This document shows, piece after piece, positions 51,137 to 59,184 of a stretch of 64,000 bases of DNA. Numbering within the stretch: the stretch's first letter is position 1; every line of letters begins with the position of its first letter. The notes under the pieces are model-generated. The model made no database searches. It worked only from the letters and a program-made list of their open reading frames with translations, and was not told where the DNA came from. A program made the position numbers and the translations under genes. This DNA comes from Erythrobacter litoralis (GTDB lineage Bacteria; Pseudomonadota; Alphaproteobacteria; Sphingomonadales; Sphingomonadaceae), in contig NZ_CP017057.1 of NCBI RefSeq assembly GCF_001719165.1, positions 124,001 to 188,000 on the forward strand. Reading direction: 5' to 3'.

Positions 51137-51670
51137 ATGTCGACCATCCCCCGCGCCTCCTCTGCGATCCCCGGCGAGCCCGCCCATTTCGGCTCGGTCC
51201 TCGCCCACCAACCCGCCATCGCGAACGCCTTCGCCGAACTCTACGGGCGGTTCTGGGACAGCGACGTGGTCGCGGCGCGGCTGAAGGAAGTCGCCCGGAT
51301 GCGGAACGCGCGCGTCACCGAATGCGGGTTCTGCCGCAATGTCCGCTTCGACAAGGCGGTGGCCGAGGGGTTGGGCGAAGATGTCGTGGACGACATCGAC
51401 GACGGCTATGAAACCTCCGCCCGGCTGAACGATGCGGAAAAGGCGGTGCTGAAATTCACCGATGCGCTGATCCACGATCCCGAATTGCTTACCGGCGATG
51501 CGAAGGCGGCCATCAAACGCCACCTGTCGCCCGAGCAGATCGCCGAGCTGGGCCTTGGCGTGACCCTGTTCCTCGCGCTCGCCAAGGCGCTGATCGTGCT
51601 GGGACTGGAACCCGAACAGATGGATCGCACGGTCCTGCCCACTCCCGCCGTGCCGGAGCCGGCAGAATGA
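51137..51670 (+). CDS. Carboxymuconolactone decarboxylase-like protein with CGFC
   Basis: 177 aa. VARMRNARVTECGFCRNVRF holds the CxxC motif (about 58-61) and LSPEQIAELGLGVTLFLALA the conserved C-terminal helix. Role uncertain: thiol peroxidase-like or lactone-cleaving. It overlaps the next gene by ATGA, so the two products are made together. ATG 51137 follows AAGGAGA. Confidence 0.85.
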   Translation: MSTIPRASSAIPGEPAHFGSVLAHQPAIANAFAELYGRFWDSDVVAARLKEVARMRNARVTECGFCRNVRFDKAVAEGLGEDVVDDIDDGYETSARLNDAEKAVLKFTDALIHDPELLTGDAKAAIKRHLSPEQIAELGLGVTLFLALAKALIVLGLEPEQMDRTVLPTPAVPEPAE

Positions 51671-52032
51671 GCGGATCGGTGGCCGGGGCACTCGCCGGTA
51701 CGCCCGAGCTTGCCGCGCGTTACGCGGCGTTCCGCGATGCCGCGCACGAGGCGCTCGGACCGGACCTCGTCGAAGCGGTGCGCGGCGCCGTCGCCGAGGT
51801 GCACGGCATACAGGGCGGCGGGGGAGAGGGCGCGCGCGGGAGCGCGTCCGAGGCTGTGCTCGCCTATGCAAGGCGCATGGTGTTCGAACACACCGCGATC
51901 ACCGATGAAGAAGCCGCCGCCGTCGCGCGCGAACTGGGCGAACCGGGCCTCGTCGCGCTGTCGGTCGTCGCGGCGCTGGCCGATGCCGAATGCCGCGCCG
52001 AAGCGGTCGGACTGCCGGACCTCGCCTCCTAG
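51667..52032 (+). CDS. CMD-like partner protein lacking cysteines
   Basis: 121 aa. Helical, with AVLAYARRMVFEHTAITDEE and LGEPGLVALSVVAALADAEC, resembling the second half of AhpD/CMD-like proteins. It lacks a CxxC motif; its only cysteine is near the C-terminus. It may form a heteromer with the preceding CMD protein. The family call is tentative. Its TAG stop shares CTAG with the convergent VOC gene. Confidence 0.65.
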   Translation: MSGSVAGALAGTPELAARYAAFRDAAHEALGPDLVEAVRGAVAEVHGIQGGGGEGARGSASEAVLAYARRMVFEHTAITDEEAAAVARELGEPGLVALSVVAALADAECRAEAVGLPDLAS

Positions 52033-52547
52033 AGTTCGAGTGGGCGCACCGGGTCCGCGCCGTCCCACCCTTTCGCCGCATCGCGGACCATGGCGTAGAA
52101 ATTCTCCAGCCCCTCGTCGCGGGCGTAGAGTTCGATCATGTGGCCGAGGCTCGCGGTCGCATCGAGGAAGGCGAAGGCGGTTCCGAACGCCGTGACCGAA
52201 TACTGCGCGAGGGGCATTCCGCGCGCTTCGTAATCGGCGATCGCAGCATCGAGATCCTCGACCCAGATCGCCGCGTGATGCAGGCCGTAGCGGCCCGAGC
52301 CGGGCGGGAAGACATCGCTTATCGCGCTCGGATCGTCGCTGTGGAGCGCGACGAATTCGACCATCAGGTCGCCCCACTGGCCGTATGCCGAGGAATGGTC
52401 GAAGGCGCGCTCCACCCCGCGATGGACGCTGGAGATCAGCGGTACGTGGGGGAAGGTGAAGAAGGGGCCGGAGCCGAACGCGCGCGAATGCTTGCGCGCC
52501 GCGCGTTCGATGTCGGGCACGAAATAGGCAAGCTGGCGAACCTGCAC
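52029..52547 (-). CDS. VOC-superfamily (glyoxalase-like) protein (GTG start)
   Basis: 172 aa starting at GTG 52547, directly after the acyl-CoA synthetase stop. QLAYFVPDIERAARKHSRAF and GLHHAAIWVEDLDAAIADY are the two betaalphabeta repeats; LGHMIELY supplies a likely Glu ligand. Its ending, AKGWDGADPVRP, matches the end of the VOC protein at 16378-16929, so the two are paralogues. Could be an epimerase or lyase for a CoA ester. Confidence 0.85.
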   Translation of the reverse strand: MQVRQLAYFVPDIERAARKHSRAFGSGPFFTFPHVPLISSVHRGVERAFDHSSAYGQWGDLMVEFVALHSDDPSAISDVFPPGSGRYGLHHAAIWVEDLDAAIADYEARGMPLAQYSVTAFGTAFAFLDATASLGHMIELYARDEGLENFYAMVRDAAKGWDGADPVRPLEL

Positions 52548-54140
52548 TCAGTTCACCGCCCGATCCTTGCCTTCCCAATAGGGCGCGCGAAGTTCGCGGC
52601 GCAGGATCTTGCCGGAAGGGTTGCGCGGCAGCGCCTCGATGAAATCGACCGATTTCGGGCACTTGTAGCCGGCAATGTGCTCGCGCGCATGCTGGATCAG
52701 TTCGGATTCGGTGAGTTCCTCACCCGCCTTCACGACGACGCAGGCCTTGACCTCTTCGCCCCATTTCTCGCTCGGGATGCCGATCACCGCGACGTCGGCG
52801 ACCTTGGGATGGGCGTAGAGCGCGTTCTCGACCTCGGCCGGGTAGACGTTCTCTCCGCCGGAGATGATCATGTCCTTCACCCGGTCGTGGATGTAGAGAT
52901 AGCCGTCCTCGTCGAGATAGCCCGCGTCGCCCGTGCGTAGCCAGCCGTCCTCGTCGATCGTCTCGGCGGTCGCCTCGGGATTGTTCCAGTAGCGGCTCAT
53001 GTTCTTCGACGAGCGCGTGGCGATCTCGCCGACCGTGCTCGCGGGCAGGGTGTTGCCCTCCTCGTCGATGATCTTGACCTCGACACCGGGAAGCGGCGTT
53101 CCCACGCTTCGCATCCGGGGGCTGCCTTCGGGCACGTGATGCTCGGGATCGAGCGCGACGATCGTGCCGCTCGTCTCCGTCATCCCGTACATCTGGACGA
53201 AACCGCAGCCCAGCACCTCCATCGCCTCGCGCATCAGTTCGAGCGGGATCGGCGAAGCGCCGTAGGTGACATACTTGAGGCGGCTGAAATCGACTTCCTT
53301 CACGCGCGGGTGATTGAGGAGGATCTGGATCGCGGCGGGGACGAGGAAGATCTTGGAGATGTTGTAGTTCTCGATCAGTTCCAGCGCCTTGGTCGGGTCG
53401 TATTCGGGCAGGACGATCGAATTGGAGCCCGCAACCATCGTGCCGATGCCCGTTCCCGTCCCGCTGATGTGGAAGCAGGGCATGGCGAGCAGGGTCACGT
53501 CGCCTTCGACCGGTTCCTGCCAGCTACGCATTTCGCCCTGGCCGACCGCATCGCGGCTCGACAGGATCGAGCCGTGGGTCATCACCGCGCCCTTGGGCCG
53601 ACCGGTCGTGCCCGAGGTGTAGAGCTGCAGCGCGTCGTCCTCAAGCCCGACTCGCGTGGCCGGCGGGCGGGCGGGAAAGCCGTCGCGCCAGATGCGGTAA
53701 TCGGTCCCGGCATGGTCGGGCGCGTCGATCCCGATCACCTGCTCGACGTCGGGCGCCTGTCCCCGCACCCGTGCCAGAACGTCCGCGAAGCCTTCGCCCA
53801 CGAAGACGACGCGGGCGCAGCAATTGTCGAGGATATAGGCGACCTCGGGCGCGGCGAGGCGCCAGTTCACCGGGGTCATCACCGCGCCGATCTTGGCCGC
53901 GCCGAGCAACGCCTCGAAATAGAGCGGATGGTTCTTGCCGAGGAAGGCGACCCGTTCGCCCTTCTTGACCCCGAACGCGGCGAGCGCGTTGGCGACGCGG
54001 TTCGAATTCTCGTCCAGCTCGGCGAAGGTGATCGTTTCCTCGCCATAGGTGAAGGCGGGGGTGTCGCCGCGTTCCTGCGCGTGTTCGCGCACGATGTCGC
54101 AGAACGAGCCCGCCTCGGCGAGCGCAGCCTCGATGGCCAT
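52548..54140 (-). CDS. AMP-forming acyl-CoA synthetase
   Basis: 530-aa ANL-family ligase. P-loop LYTSGTTGRPKGAVMTHG (about 170-187), adenine-binding YGMTETSGT, hinge RTGDAGYLDEDGYLYIHDRV and catalytic lysine in LPRNPSGKILRRELR. ATG 54140 is chosen for AGGAG 9 bases upstream; ATG 54161 and a GTG-type start at 54203 are weaker. This copy is more canonical than the one at 18134. It probably activates a carboxylate made after ring or chain oxidation. Confidence 0.93.
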   Translation of the reverse strand: MAIEAALAEAGSFCDIVREHAQERGDTPAFTYGEETITFAELDENSNRVANALAAFGVKKGERVAFLGKNHPLYFEALLGAAKIGAVMTPVNWRLAAPEVAYILDNCCARVVFVGEGFADVLARVRGQAPDVEQVIGIDAPDHAGTDYRIWRDGFPARPPATRVGLEDDALQLYTSGTTGRPKGAVMTHGSILSSRDAVGQGEMRSWQEPVEGDVTLLAMPCFHISGTGTGIGTMVAGSNSIVLPEYDPTKALELIENYNISKIFLVPAAIQILLNHPRVKEVDFSRLKYVTYGASPIPLELMREAMEVLGCGFVQMYGMTETSGTIVALDPEHHVPEGSPRMRSVGTPLPGVEVKIIDEEGNTLPASTVGEIATRSSKNMSRYWNNPEATAETIDEDGWLRTGDAGYLDEDGYLYIHDRVKDMIISGGENVYPAEVENALYAHPKVADVAVIGIPSEKWGEEVKACVVVKAGEELTESELIQHAREHIAGYKCPKSVDFIEALPRNPSGKILRRELRAPYWEGKDRAVN

Positions 54141-54196
54141 GATCGGTGTCTCCTGTCCCATGGGCGCGAGCCTACGCTCGCTTGCCCGCCTCACCA

Positions 54197-54208
54197 TTGG
54201 CACAATTC
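54197..54208 (+). promoter_or_regulatory. Variant element between ligase and thioesterase genes
   Basis: TTGGCACAATTC carries the TTGGC arm and a GCACAATT core like the one in the 16300 gap. It lies in the 110-bp divergent gap. Confidence 0.3.
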
Positions 54209-54250
54209 ATAGCATTTGGCCCGCGCCAATCGCGGTCTATGCTCGCCCCC

Positions 54251-54667
54251 ATGACTGACACGCCCCCTCCCCCGGGCTTCGAGCCCGCCCGCTTCTCGCC
54301 CGGCTTTCTAGACCATGGCGGCCCTTATTTCCTCGGGGCCTTGCGGGAGGGCGTGCGGGTCATGGGCCTGCGCGTCTGCCCCCATCACATCAATTACAAG
54401 GACGGCGCGCATGGCGGGGTGATCTCGACTTTCGCCGATGTCGCCCTGAGCCACGCGGTATACGATGCCGAGCGCCCCCGCCTCGCGCCCTCGACCATCG
54501 CGCTGCAGGTCAATTACCTCGCCGCCGCACGGCTGGGCGACTGGCTCGAGGCGCAAGTGACGATCGACCGGCTGGGCGGACGCACCGCCTATACCAGCGG
54601 GCGGATTATGTGCGGCGAGGACGCGATCGCGACGATGTCGGGCGTCTTTTCGATCCGGCGCGGCTAG
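54251..54667 (+). CDS. PaaI-type hotdog thioesterase
   Basis: 138-aa hotdog protein: HHINYKDGAHGGVISTFADV carries the HGG loop with the family catalytic Asp further on the long helix, and STIALQVNYLAAARLGDWL is the following strand. Hydrolyses an acyl-CoA, perhaps to free CoA from dead-end intermediates. Divergent from the acyl-CoA synthetase. Its TAG stop shares CTAG with the convergent NTF2-like gene. Confidence 0.9.
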   Translation: MTDTPPPPGFEPARFSPGFLDHGGPYFLGALREGVRVMGLRVCPHHINYKDGAHGGVISTFADVALSHAVYDAERPRLAPSTIALQVNYLAAARLGDWLEAQVTIDRLGGRTAYTSGRIMCGEDAIATMSGVFSIRRG

Positions 54668-55203
54668 CCGAGGAAGCGCGCCACCACCGGGGTCGAGGGA
54701 TCGCGCTCGTCGTGGTAGCCGCTCGCGCCTTCGGGCACGTCCGAAAGGTCCACGCCCTCGACCTCGCGGAATTCGCGCCAGTCGTAGAGCCCGACGCGCC
54801 GCGCGATGCGCCACCGACCGTCGCGCTTTTCGAAGCGGTCGACATAGCGCCCGGCGATGACGGCGGAATAGGTGCGGCCCTTGTCCGGGAAGACCTCGGC
54901 CACCGGATAGCCCGCCGGGACCGTGTGCATCGCGGTCATGTAGGTTTCGGTGTGGCACACGAGGTCGTTCTCGAAGCCGAACTGGACCTGGCCCAGCTGG
55001 TGCTGGGTGGCGAGGCAGGGATCGATGATCGCGCGCGCCTGTTCGACGAAGCCGCGCCAGTCGCCCAGAACCGTGCCGAACTGGAATTCGGCGTCCTCGT
55101 GGAACAGGCGGTCCATCATTGCCCAGCGACGGCGGTCGATCGCGTGGGCATAGGCGGCGATCACGTCGCCGATTTCCGCGCGCGCTTCGAGATGCAGCTT
55201 CAT
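54664..55203 (-). CDS. NTF2-like (SnoaL-type) protein
   Basis: 179 aa: ARAEIGDVIAAYAHAIDRRR, LFHEDAEFQFGTVLGDWRG and YVDRFEKRDGRWRIARRVGL are typical. An Asp/His-containing pocket is plausible (HTETYMTAMHT). Overlaps the MDR stop upstream by 4 bp, so the two act together or are simply co-expressed. Reaction unknown. Confidence 0.84.
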   Translation of the reverse strand: MKLHLEARAEIGDVIAAYAHAIDRRRWAMMDRLFHEDAEFQFGTVLGDWRGFVEQARAIIDPCLATQHQLGQVQFGFENDLVCHTETYMTAMHTVPAGYPVAEVFPDKGRTYSAVIAGRYVDRFEKRDGRWRIARRVGLYDWREFREVEGVDLSDVPEGASGYHDERDPSTPVVARFLG

Positions 55204-56201
55204 GGCTCCAGCTCCACGATGACCTTGCCGATATTGCCGCCGGTGAACAGTTTTCGATAGGCCGCGAGCGTGTTGTCGAGGCCGCGCGTCACGTCATAGG
55301 GCATGACGAGCTCGCCCGTTTCGGTCCATTCGCGCAGGCGGGCGGTGAGCGCTTCACCTTCGTGCATGAAATCGGGCGAGAAGAACCCCTCGACGCGCAG
55401 GCGCCGCATCAGCACCTGGTCGAATTCGCGCGGTGCGGTGCGCTCACCCGAATTGTAATCGGCGAGCAGGCCGCACACCGCGATGCGGCCATAGTGGTTC
55501 ATGCGGGTGAGGACCGTGTCCAGCACGGCCCCGCCGACATTGTCGAAATAGACGTCGAACCCGCCCGCCGCGTCGAGCTGTGCGCCGAGGTCGCCCGCCT
55601 TGTAATCGACCGCCCCCGCGATCCCGAGTTCATCGGTGAGGAAGCGGCATTTCTCCGCCCCGCCCGCGATTCCCCACGCCTCGCAGCCGAGCAGCTTGGC
55701 GATCTGCACGGCAAGGATGCCGGTCGCTCCGGCAGCGGCGGACACCAGCACGCGCTCGCCCGATTTCGCAGCGCCGGTGCGCTCGATCCCCCACAGCGCG
55801 GTCCAGCCGTTCATCCCGAGCGGGCCGAACCATGCGCGGCGGTCCTCGACCGAGGGATCGAGTTTCACCGCGCCCGCCATCGCCGCATCGACCTGGCTTA
55901 CCTCGCCCCACACGCCGAAGGCGCGCACGAGGTCTCCTGCCGCGAATCCTTCCGCGCGGCTTTCGATGACTTCGCCCAGCACCAGCCCCGTCATCGGCGC
56001 GCCGACGGGGAGCGGCGGCTGGTAGCCGTCCTCGCGCGATGTCAGCCACAGGCGCGTGCCCGCGTCCATCGACAGCATCGCGTTGCGGATGCGGATTTCG
56101 CCTTGGGCGAGATCGGGCAGCGGCGCGCTGACGAGCGCGAGCGCCTCGTCGAAATCGGTTCCCTCGGGGCGGCGCTCGATGCGCCAGAAACGGTTTTCCA
56201 T
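55200..56201 (-). CDS. Zinc-free MDR NADP-dependent oxidoreductase
   Basis: 333 aa, third MDR paralogue in the window. VSAAAGATGILAVQIAKLLG (about 153-172), GIAGGAEKCRFL and YFDNVGGAVLDTV identify the NADPH domain. Starts MENRFWRIERRPEGTDF, like the other two. Enone or enoyl reductase activity is likely. Divergent from the NmrA-like gene. Confidence 0.92.
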   Translation of the reverse strand: MENRFWRIERRPEGTDFDEALALVSAPLPDLAQGEIRIRNAMLSMDAGTRLWLTSREDGYQPPLPVGAPMTGLVLGEVIESRAEGFAAGDLVRAFGVWGEVSQVDAAMAGAVKLDPSVEDRRAWFGPLGMNGWTALWGIERTGAAKSGERVLVSAAAGATGILAVQIAKLLGCEAWGIAGGAEKCRFLTDELGIAGAVDYKAGDLGAQLDAAGGFDVYFDNVGGAVLDTVLTRMNHYGRIAVCGLLADYNSGERTAPREFDQVLMRRLRVEGFFSPDFMHEGEALTARLREWTETGELVMPYDVTRGLDNTLAAYRKLFTGGNIGKVIVELEP

Positions 56202-56271
56202 GCACCCTTGTCCGGCCCGCGGCAGCGCGCGGCAACCCCGCCATTTCGCTAGTGCGCGCGCGTGCGCCCCC

Positions 56272-56295
56272 TGTCATTTTCGCGCTATCAAAATG
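56272..56295. promoter_or_regulatory. Inverted CATTTT/AAAATG element in MDR/NmrA gap
   Basis: CATTTT (56275-56280) and AAAATG (56290-56295) form an inverted repeat with a 9-base spacer, the same spacing as the 44660 site. Each half resembles the shared core in CATTTT form. Confidence 0.35.
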
Positions 56296-56378
56296 CACCG
56301 GAGCGGCGCGGCGGGCGCTTGGCCTAGGTTGCGCCGAATGCATGGGATCGCGGCCAAATTGCGAAGGGGAGAGAGGCA

Positions 56379-57326
56379 ATGGCACTCATCACGGTGATCG
56401 GCGCATCGGGGCGGCAGGGCATGGCGCAGGTGCGCCAGGCGCTCAAGGCAGGCTACGAGGTGCGCGCGATCTCGCGCCAGCCGGACCCGTTCGCGGGGCT
56501 GCTGATCGACGGCATCGAGAACGTCGAGGTGCGCCCGATGGACCTCTACGACACGTCCACTTACCGCGCCGCGCTCGAGGGGTCGGACTACATCTTCTAC
56601 ACCCACCCGCTGCAGGCCCGCGCCGACCGCGCGGTGCTGGTCGGCCAGGTCGGCAAGGCGGCGGCGGAGCTGGACGTGAAGCGGGTGGTCTGGAACACCT
56701 CGAGCTGGATTCCCGACCGCCCCGGCGACCCCTTTACCTATGCCGGCAACACCGCGGGCATCAACGCCCTGTGGCGTTCCGGTGCGCCCGGCACGGTGTT
56801 CGGCAGCGTTCTGTTCATGGACAACCTGCTGACCAACTGGGCGCGTCCTTTCATCATCAACGAGGGGCGCTACGTCTATCCGCACAACCCGCAGCTGGAG
56901 GCGAACTGGATCAGCCTCGACGATGTCGCGAAGTTCATGCTGACGAGCCTCGAGCGGCCCGACATGGAAGGCGCGTGGCTCAATATCGGCGGGCCGGAGC
57001 GGCTGGTCGGAAGCCAGGTGACGCAATGCCTGTCCGAAGCGCTCGGCAAGGAGATCGAATACGACCCCTGCACGCCGGAGGAATTCGGCCGCTACCTCGT
57101 CGAGGCGGCGGGGGATTCGATGCCGCCCGAAGCGCGCGAGGATTTCGCCAAGGGCATCCAGGCCTTCTACGAATACAACAACGAAGCGCCGACCCGGCCC
57201 TTCGAGGTCGACATGGACCACGTCTACGAACGCTTCCCCGAACTCGAAGGCGAATTGGAGACGATGGGCGAATGGACCAAGCGCGTGGACTGGGGGGAAT
57301 CGAATTTCCGCCCCGCGTTCGGCTGA
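56379..57326 (+). CDS. NmrA-like NAD(P)-binding protein
   Basis: 315 aa: VIGASGRQGMAQVRQAL (about 6-22) is a proper GxxGxxG-type motif, unlike the relative at 12312. VVWNTSSWIPDRPGD, GSVLFMDNLLTNW and IGGPERLVGSQV match that paralogue closely in order. A C-terminal helical region follows. Likely reductase or redox sensor. Operon with an NTF2-like gene 10 bp later. Confidence 0.88.
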   Translation: MALITVIGASGRQGMAQVRQALKAGYEVRAISRQPDPFAGLLIDGIENVEVRPMDLYDTSTYRAALEGSDYIFYTHPLQARADRAVLVGQVGKAAAELDVKRVVWNTSSWIPDRPGDPFTYAGNTAGINALWRSGAPGTVFGSVLFMDNLLTNWARPFIINEGRYVYPHNPQLEANWISLDDVAKFMLTSLERPDMEGAWLNIGGPERLVGSQVTQCLSEALGKEIEYDPCTPEEFGRYLVEAAGDSMPPEAREDFAKGIQAFYEYNNEAPTRPFEVDMDHVYERFPELEGELETMGEWTKRVDWGESNFRPAFG

Positions 57327-57336
57327 GGCGCGCGAC

Positions 57337-57801
57337 GTGGCCGACACGCGCGAGGCCAACATCGCGCTGGCGACGCGCTATTACGAGGCGCTGGAGGCGG
57401 GAGATTTCGAGGCGCTGGCCGCGCTCCACGCCGACGACGTGGTGTTCAACCTCGTCGGCTCGACCCCGGTTTCGGGGCGCTGGGTCGGCAAGGCGGAATG
57501 TTTCGGGCCGTTGGTCGCCGACAAGGTCGTGGGCAAGCTGGTCCCCGAAACCGTGCAGTTCTCACGGCAGTGGCGGATCATGTGCGCGGACGAGAACTGC
57601 GTCGTCGGCATCATGCGCGGCGGCGGCATGGGCGTGAACGGCCACGAATACCTGCAGACCTACTGTCAGGTGATGACCATCCGCGACGGCAGGATCGCCG
57701 AGCTGCATGAATTCTTCGACACCGCGCTGGTCGAACTGGCGCTCAACGACAATCCCACGGCGAAGGGGCCGAGCGAGGTGGCCCGGCCGTTCGAATTCTA
57801 G
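57337..57801 (+). CDS. NTF2-like (SnoaL-type) protein (GTG start)
   Basis: 154 aa from GTG 57337. ANIALATRYYEALEAGDFEA, LHADDVVFNLVGSTPVSGRW and YLQTYCQVMTIRDGRIAEL fit the SnoaL pattern, including the late HEFFDTALVE strand. Paired with NmrA-like genes in both copies (also 11909/12312), which suggests a functional link between these families here. Confidence 0.85.
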   Translation: MADTREANIALATRYYEALEAGDFEALAALHADDVVFNLVGSTPVSGRWVGKAECFGPLVADKVVGKLVPETVQFSRQWRIMCADENCVVGIMRGGGMGVNGHEYLQTYCQVMTIRDGRIAELHEFFDTALVELALNDNPTAKGPSEVARPFEF

Positions 57802-57805
57802 CGCC

Positions 57806-59029
57806 CTATTCCGCCGCCTGCCGCTGCTCGCGCGCGAAGATGTCGAGCAGATCTTCGTCCGAGGCGTTCACGAGCTTCTCGGCCCATTGGTGGAAGACCT
57901 GCCCGCCGCGTTCGTTGCGGCCGAACAGGACGTGGTCCATCAGTCCCGATTGCAGCGCCTCGTGCTGGCGCTTGCCGGTGGCGTAGTCCTCGTCGCGCAC
58001 GACGACCTCGAGGAAGTCGAACTGTTCGTGGGCGGATTTGACCTGCTCCTCGGTCTCGGGCCGGTTCTCCATCACGTAATATTGCGTGGTCCAGCTTTCC
58101 TCGACCGTTTCTCCGGGGAAGAGCTGGCTGATCAGCGCGCCGCGCTGCCCGCCGCCGTAGAAGCTCGCGATCGAGATGTGCGGGAAGATCGTCCACACGC
58201 CCTGCACCAGCGCGTCCTGCGGGATTTCCTCGTCCGACATCTGCGTGAGGTCGATCTGCTCGTCGCTCCCGGTGCGCTGGGCGAATTTCGACGGGCTCGC
58301 GAGCCTTTGGTGCGGCCCCCAGGTGAAGTAGTTGGCGCGGTTGAAGAAATCGGCCCCGAACGTGTCCTTGTGAAGGACCGGCAGGTGGTAGAAATCGAGA
58401 TAGCCGTCATAGGCGGTTTTCCAGTTCGGTCCAGCCAGCGTGCGCTTGGCGAACAGGGTCCAGCCTGAAAACCCGAAGGCTTCGAGCAGCGCGTCGTAGC
58501 CGCACAGGTAATCCTCGATGGCGAGCTTCGAGTTCGGATCGAGCGTCACCCAGATCAGCCCCGCGCGTTCGAGCACCGGGAAGCGCTTGAGGCAATGGGC
58601 GGCCTTGTCGACCTTCCCGAAATCCTGCGGGCTGGCGACGCCCAGAAGGTCGCCGTCCTGGCGGAAGGTCCAGCCGTGGTAGCCGCAGGTGAAACGGCTC
58701 GCCTTGCCCGTGCCGCTGGCGAGCGGGTTGCCGCGGTGGGTGCACATGTTGAGGAAGGCGGCGATTTCACCGTCCTTCTGGCGCGACAGCAGCAGCGGCA
58801 CGCCGCAGATGTCCATCGCCTTGTAATCGCCCGGTTCCGGCAATTCGCAGGACGGCGCGACCATCAGCGGTAGGCGACGGAAGATGTTGCGCTTCTCGCG
58901 CTCGAACAGGTCCTCGTCGGTATAGCTGCTCGCAGGAACACGCACGACTTCGTCGGCGAGCTCCATCGTGTCCGCCTCGCCATGCGCGACGAGGCTGCGG
59001 GTCATGCCGACCAGTTGTTCGCGCGACAT
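57806..59029 (-). CDS. Rieske non-heme iron oxygenase, catalytic subunit
   Basis: 407 aa. Rieske ligands in MCTHRGNPLA and CGYHGWTF (about 95-120). Mononuclear iron region AYDGYLDFYHLPVLHKDTF (about 220-238) with two histidines after an Asp. Single-gene transcript; no ferredoxin or reductase nearby. The promoter region carries two CTCACTTTT copies. ATG 59029 is preceded by GGGAGAAA. Confidence 0.92.
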   Translation of the reverse strand: MSREQLVGMTRSLVAHGEADTMELADEVVRVPASSYTDEDLFEREKRNIFRRLPLMVAPSCELPEPGDYKAMDICGVPLLLSRQKDGEIAAFLNMCTHRGNPLASGTGKASRFTCGYHGWTFRQDGDLLGVASPQDFGKVDKAAHCLKRFPVLERAGLIWVTLDPNSKLAIEDYLCGYDALLEAFGFSGWTLFAKRTLAGPNWKTAYDGYLDFYHLPVLHKDTFGADFFNRANYFTWGPHQRLASPSKFAQRTGSDEQIDLTQMSDEEIPQDALVQGVWTIFPHISIASFYGGGQRGALISQLFPGETVEESWTTQYYVMENRPETEEQVKSAHEQFDFLEVVVRDEDYATGKRQHEALQSGLMDHVLFGRNERGGQVFHQWAEKLVNASDEDLLDIFAREQRQAAE

Positions 59030-59089
59030 ATTTCTCTCCCTTGTCCGTCTGCCCGTAAGGATGCGCCTTTGTCCAGGCCGCACGCAATC

Positions 59090-59115
59090 CTCACTTTTGA
59101 AAGGGGCTCACTTTT
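59090..59115 (+). promoter_or_regulatory. Direct repeat of the element before the Rieske gene
   Basis: CTCACTTTT occurs at 59090-59098 and again at 59107-59115, 17 bp apart. The first continues GAAAGGGG, the second AAAACGGG, so most of the 17-bp unit is repeated. It lies about 60-90 bp upstream of the start at 59029. Confidence 0.45.
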
Positions 59116-59129
59116 AAAACGGGCCATGC

Positions 59130-59160
59130 AAAAGGGGCGGACCGCAAGGCCCGCCCCCTT
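59130..59160 (-). terminator. Rho-independent terminator of the TonB receptor gene
   Basis: On the minus strand a 10-bp stem (59157-59148 with 59143-59134, one G-U pair) around a TTGC loop is followed by TTTT. It starts 25 bp after the stop of the receptor gene. This separates the receptor transcript from the Rieske gene downstream. Confidence 0.85.
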
Positions 59161-59184
59161 GTCATCCGGTCGGAAGCCCGCGCT

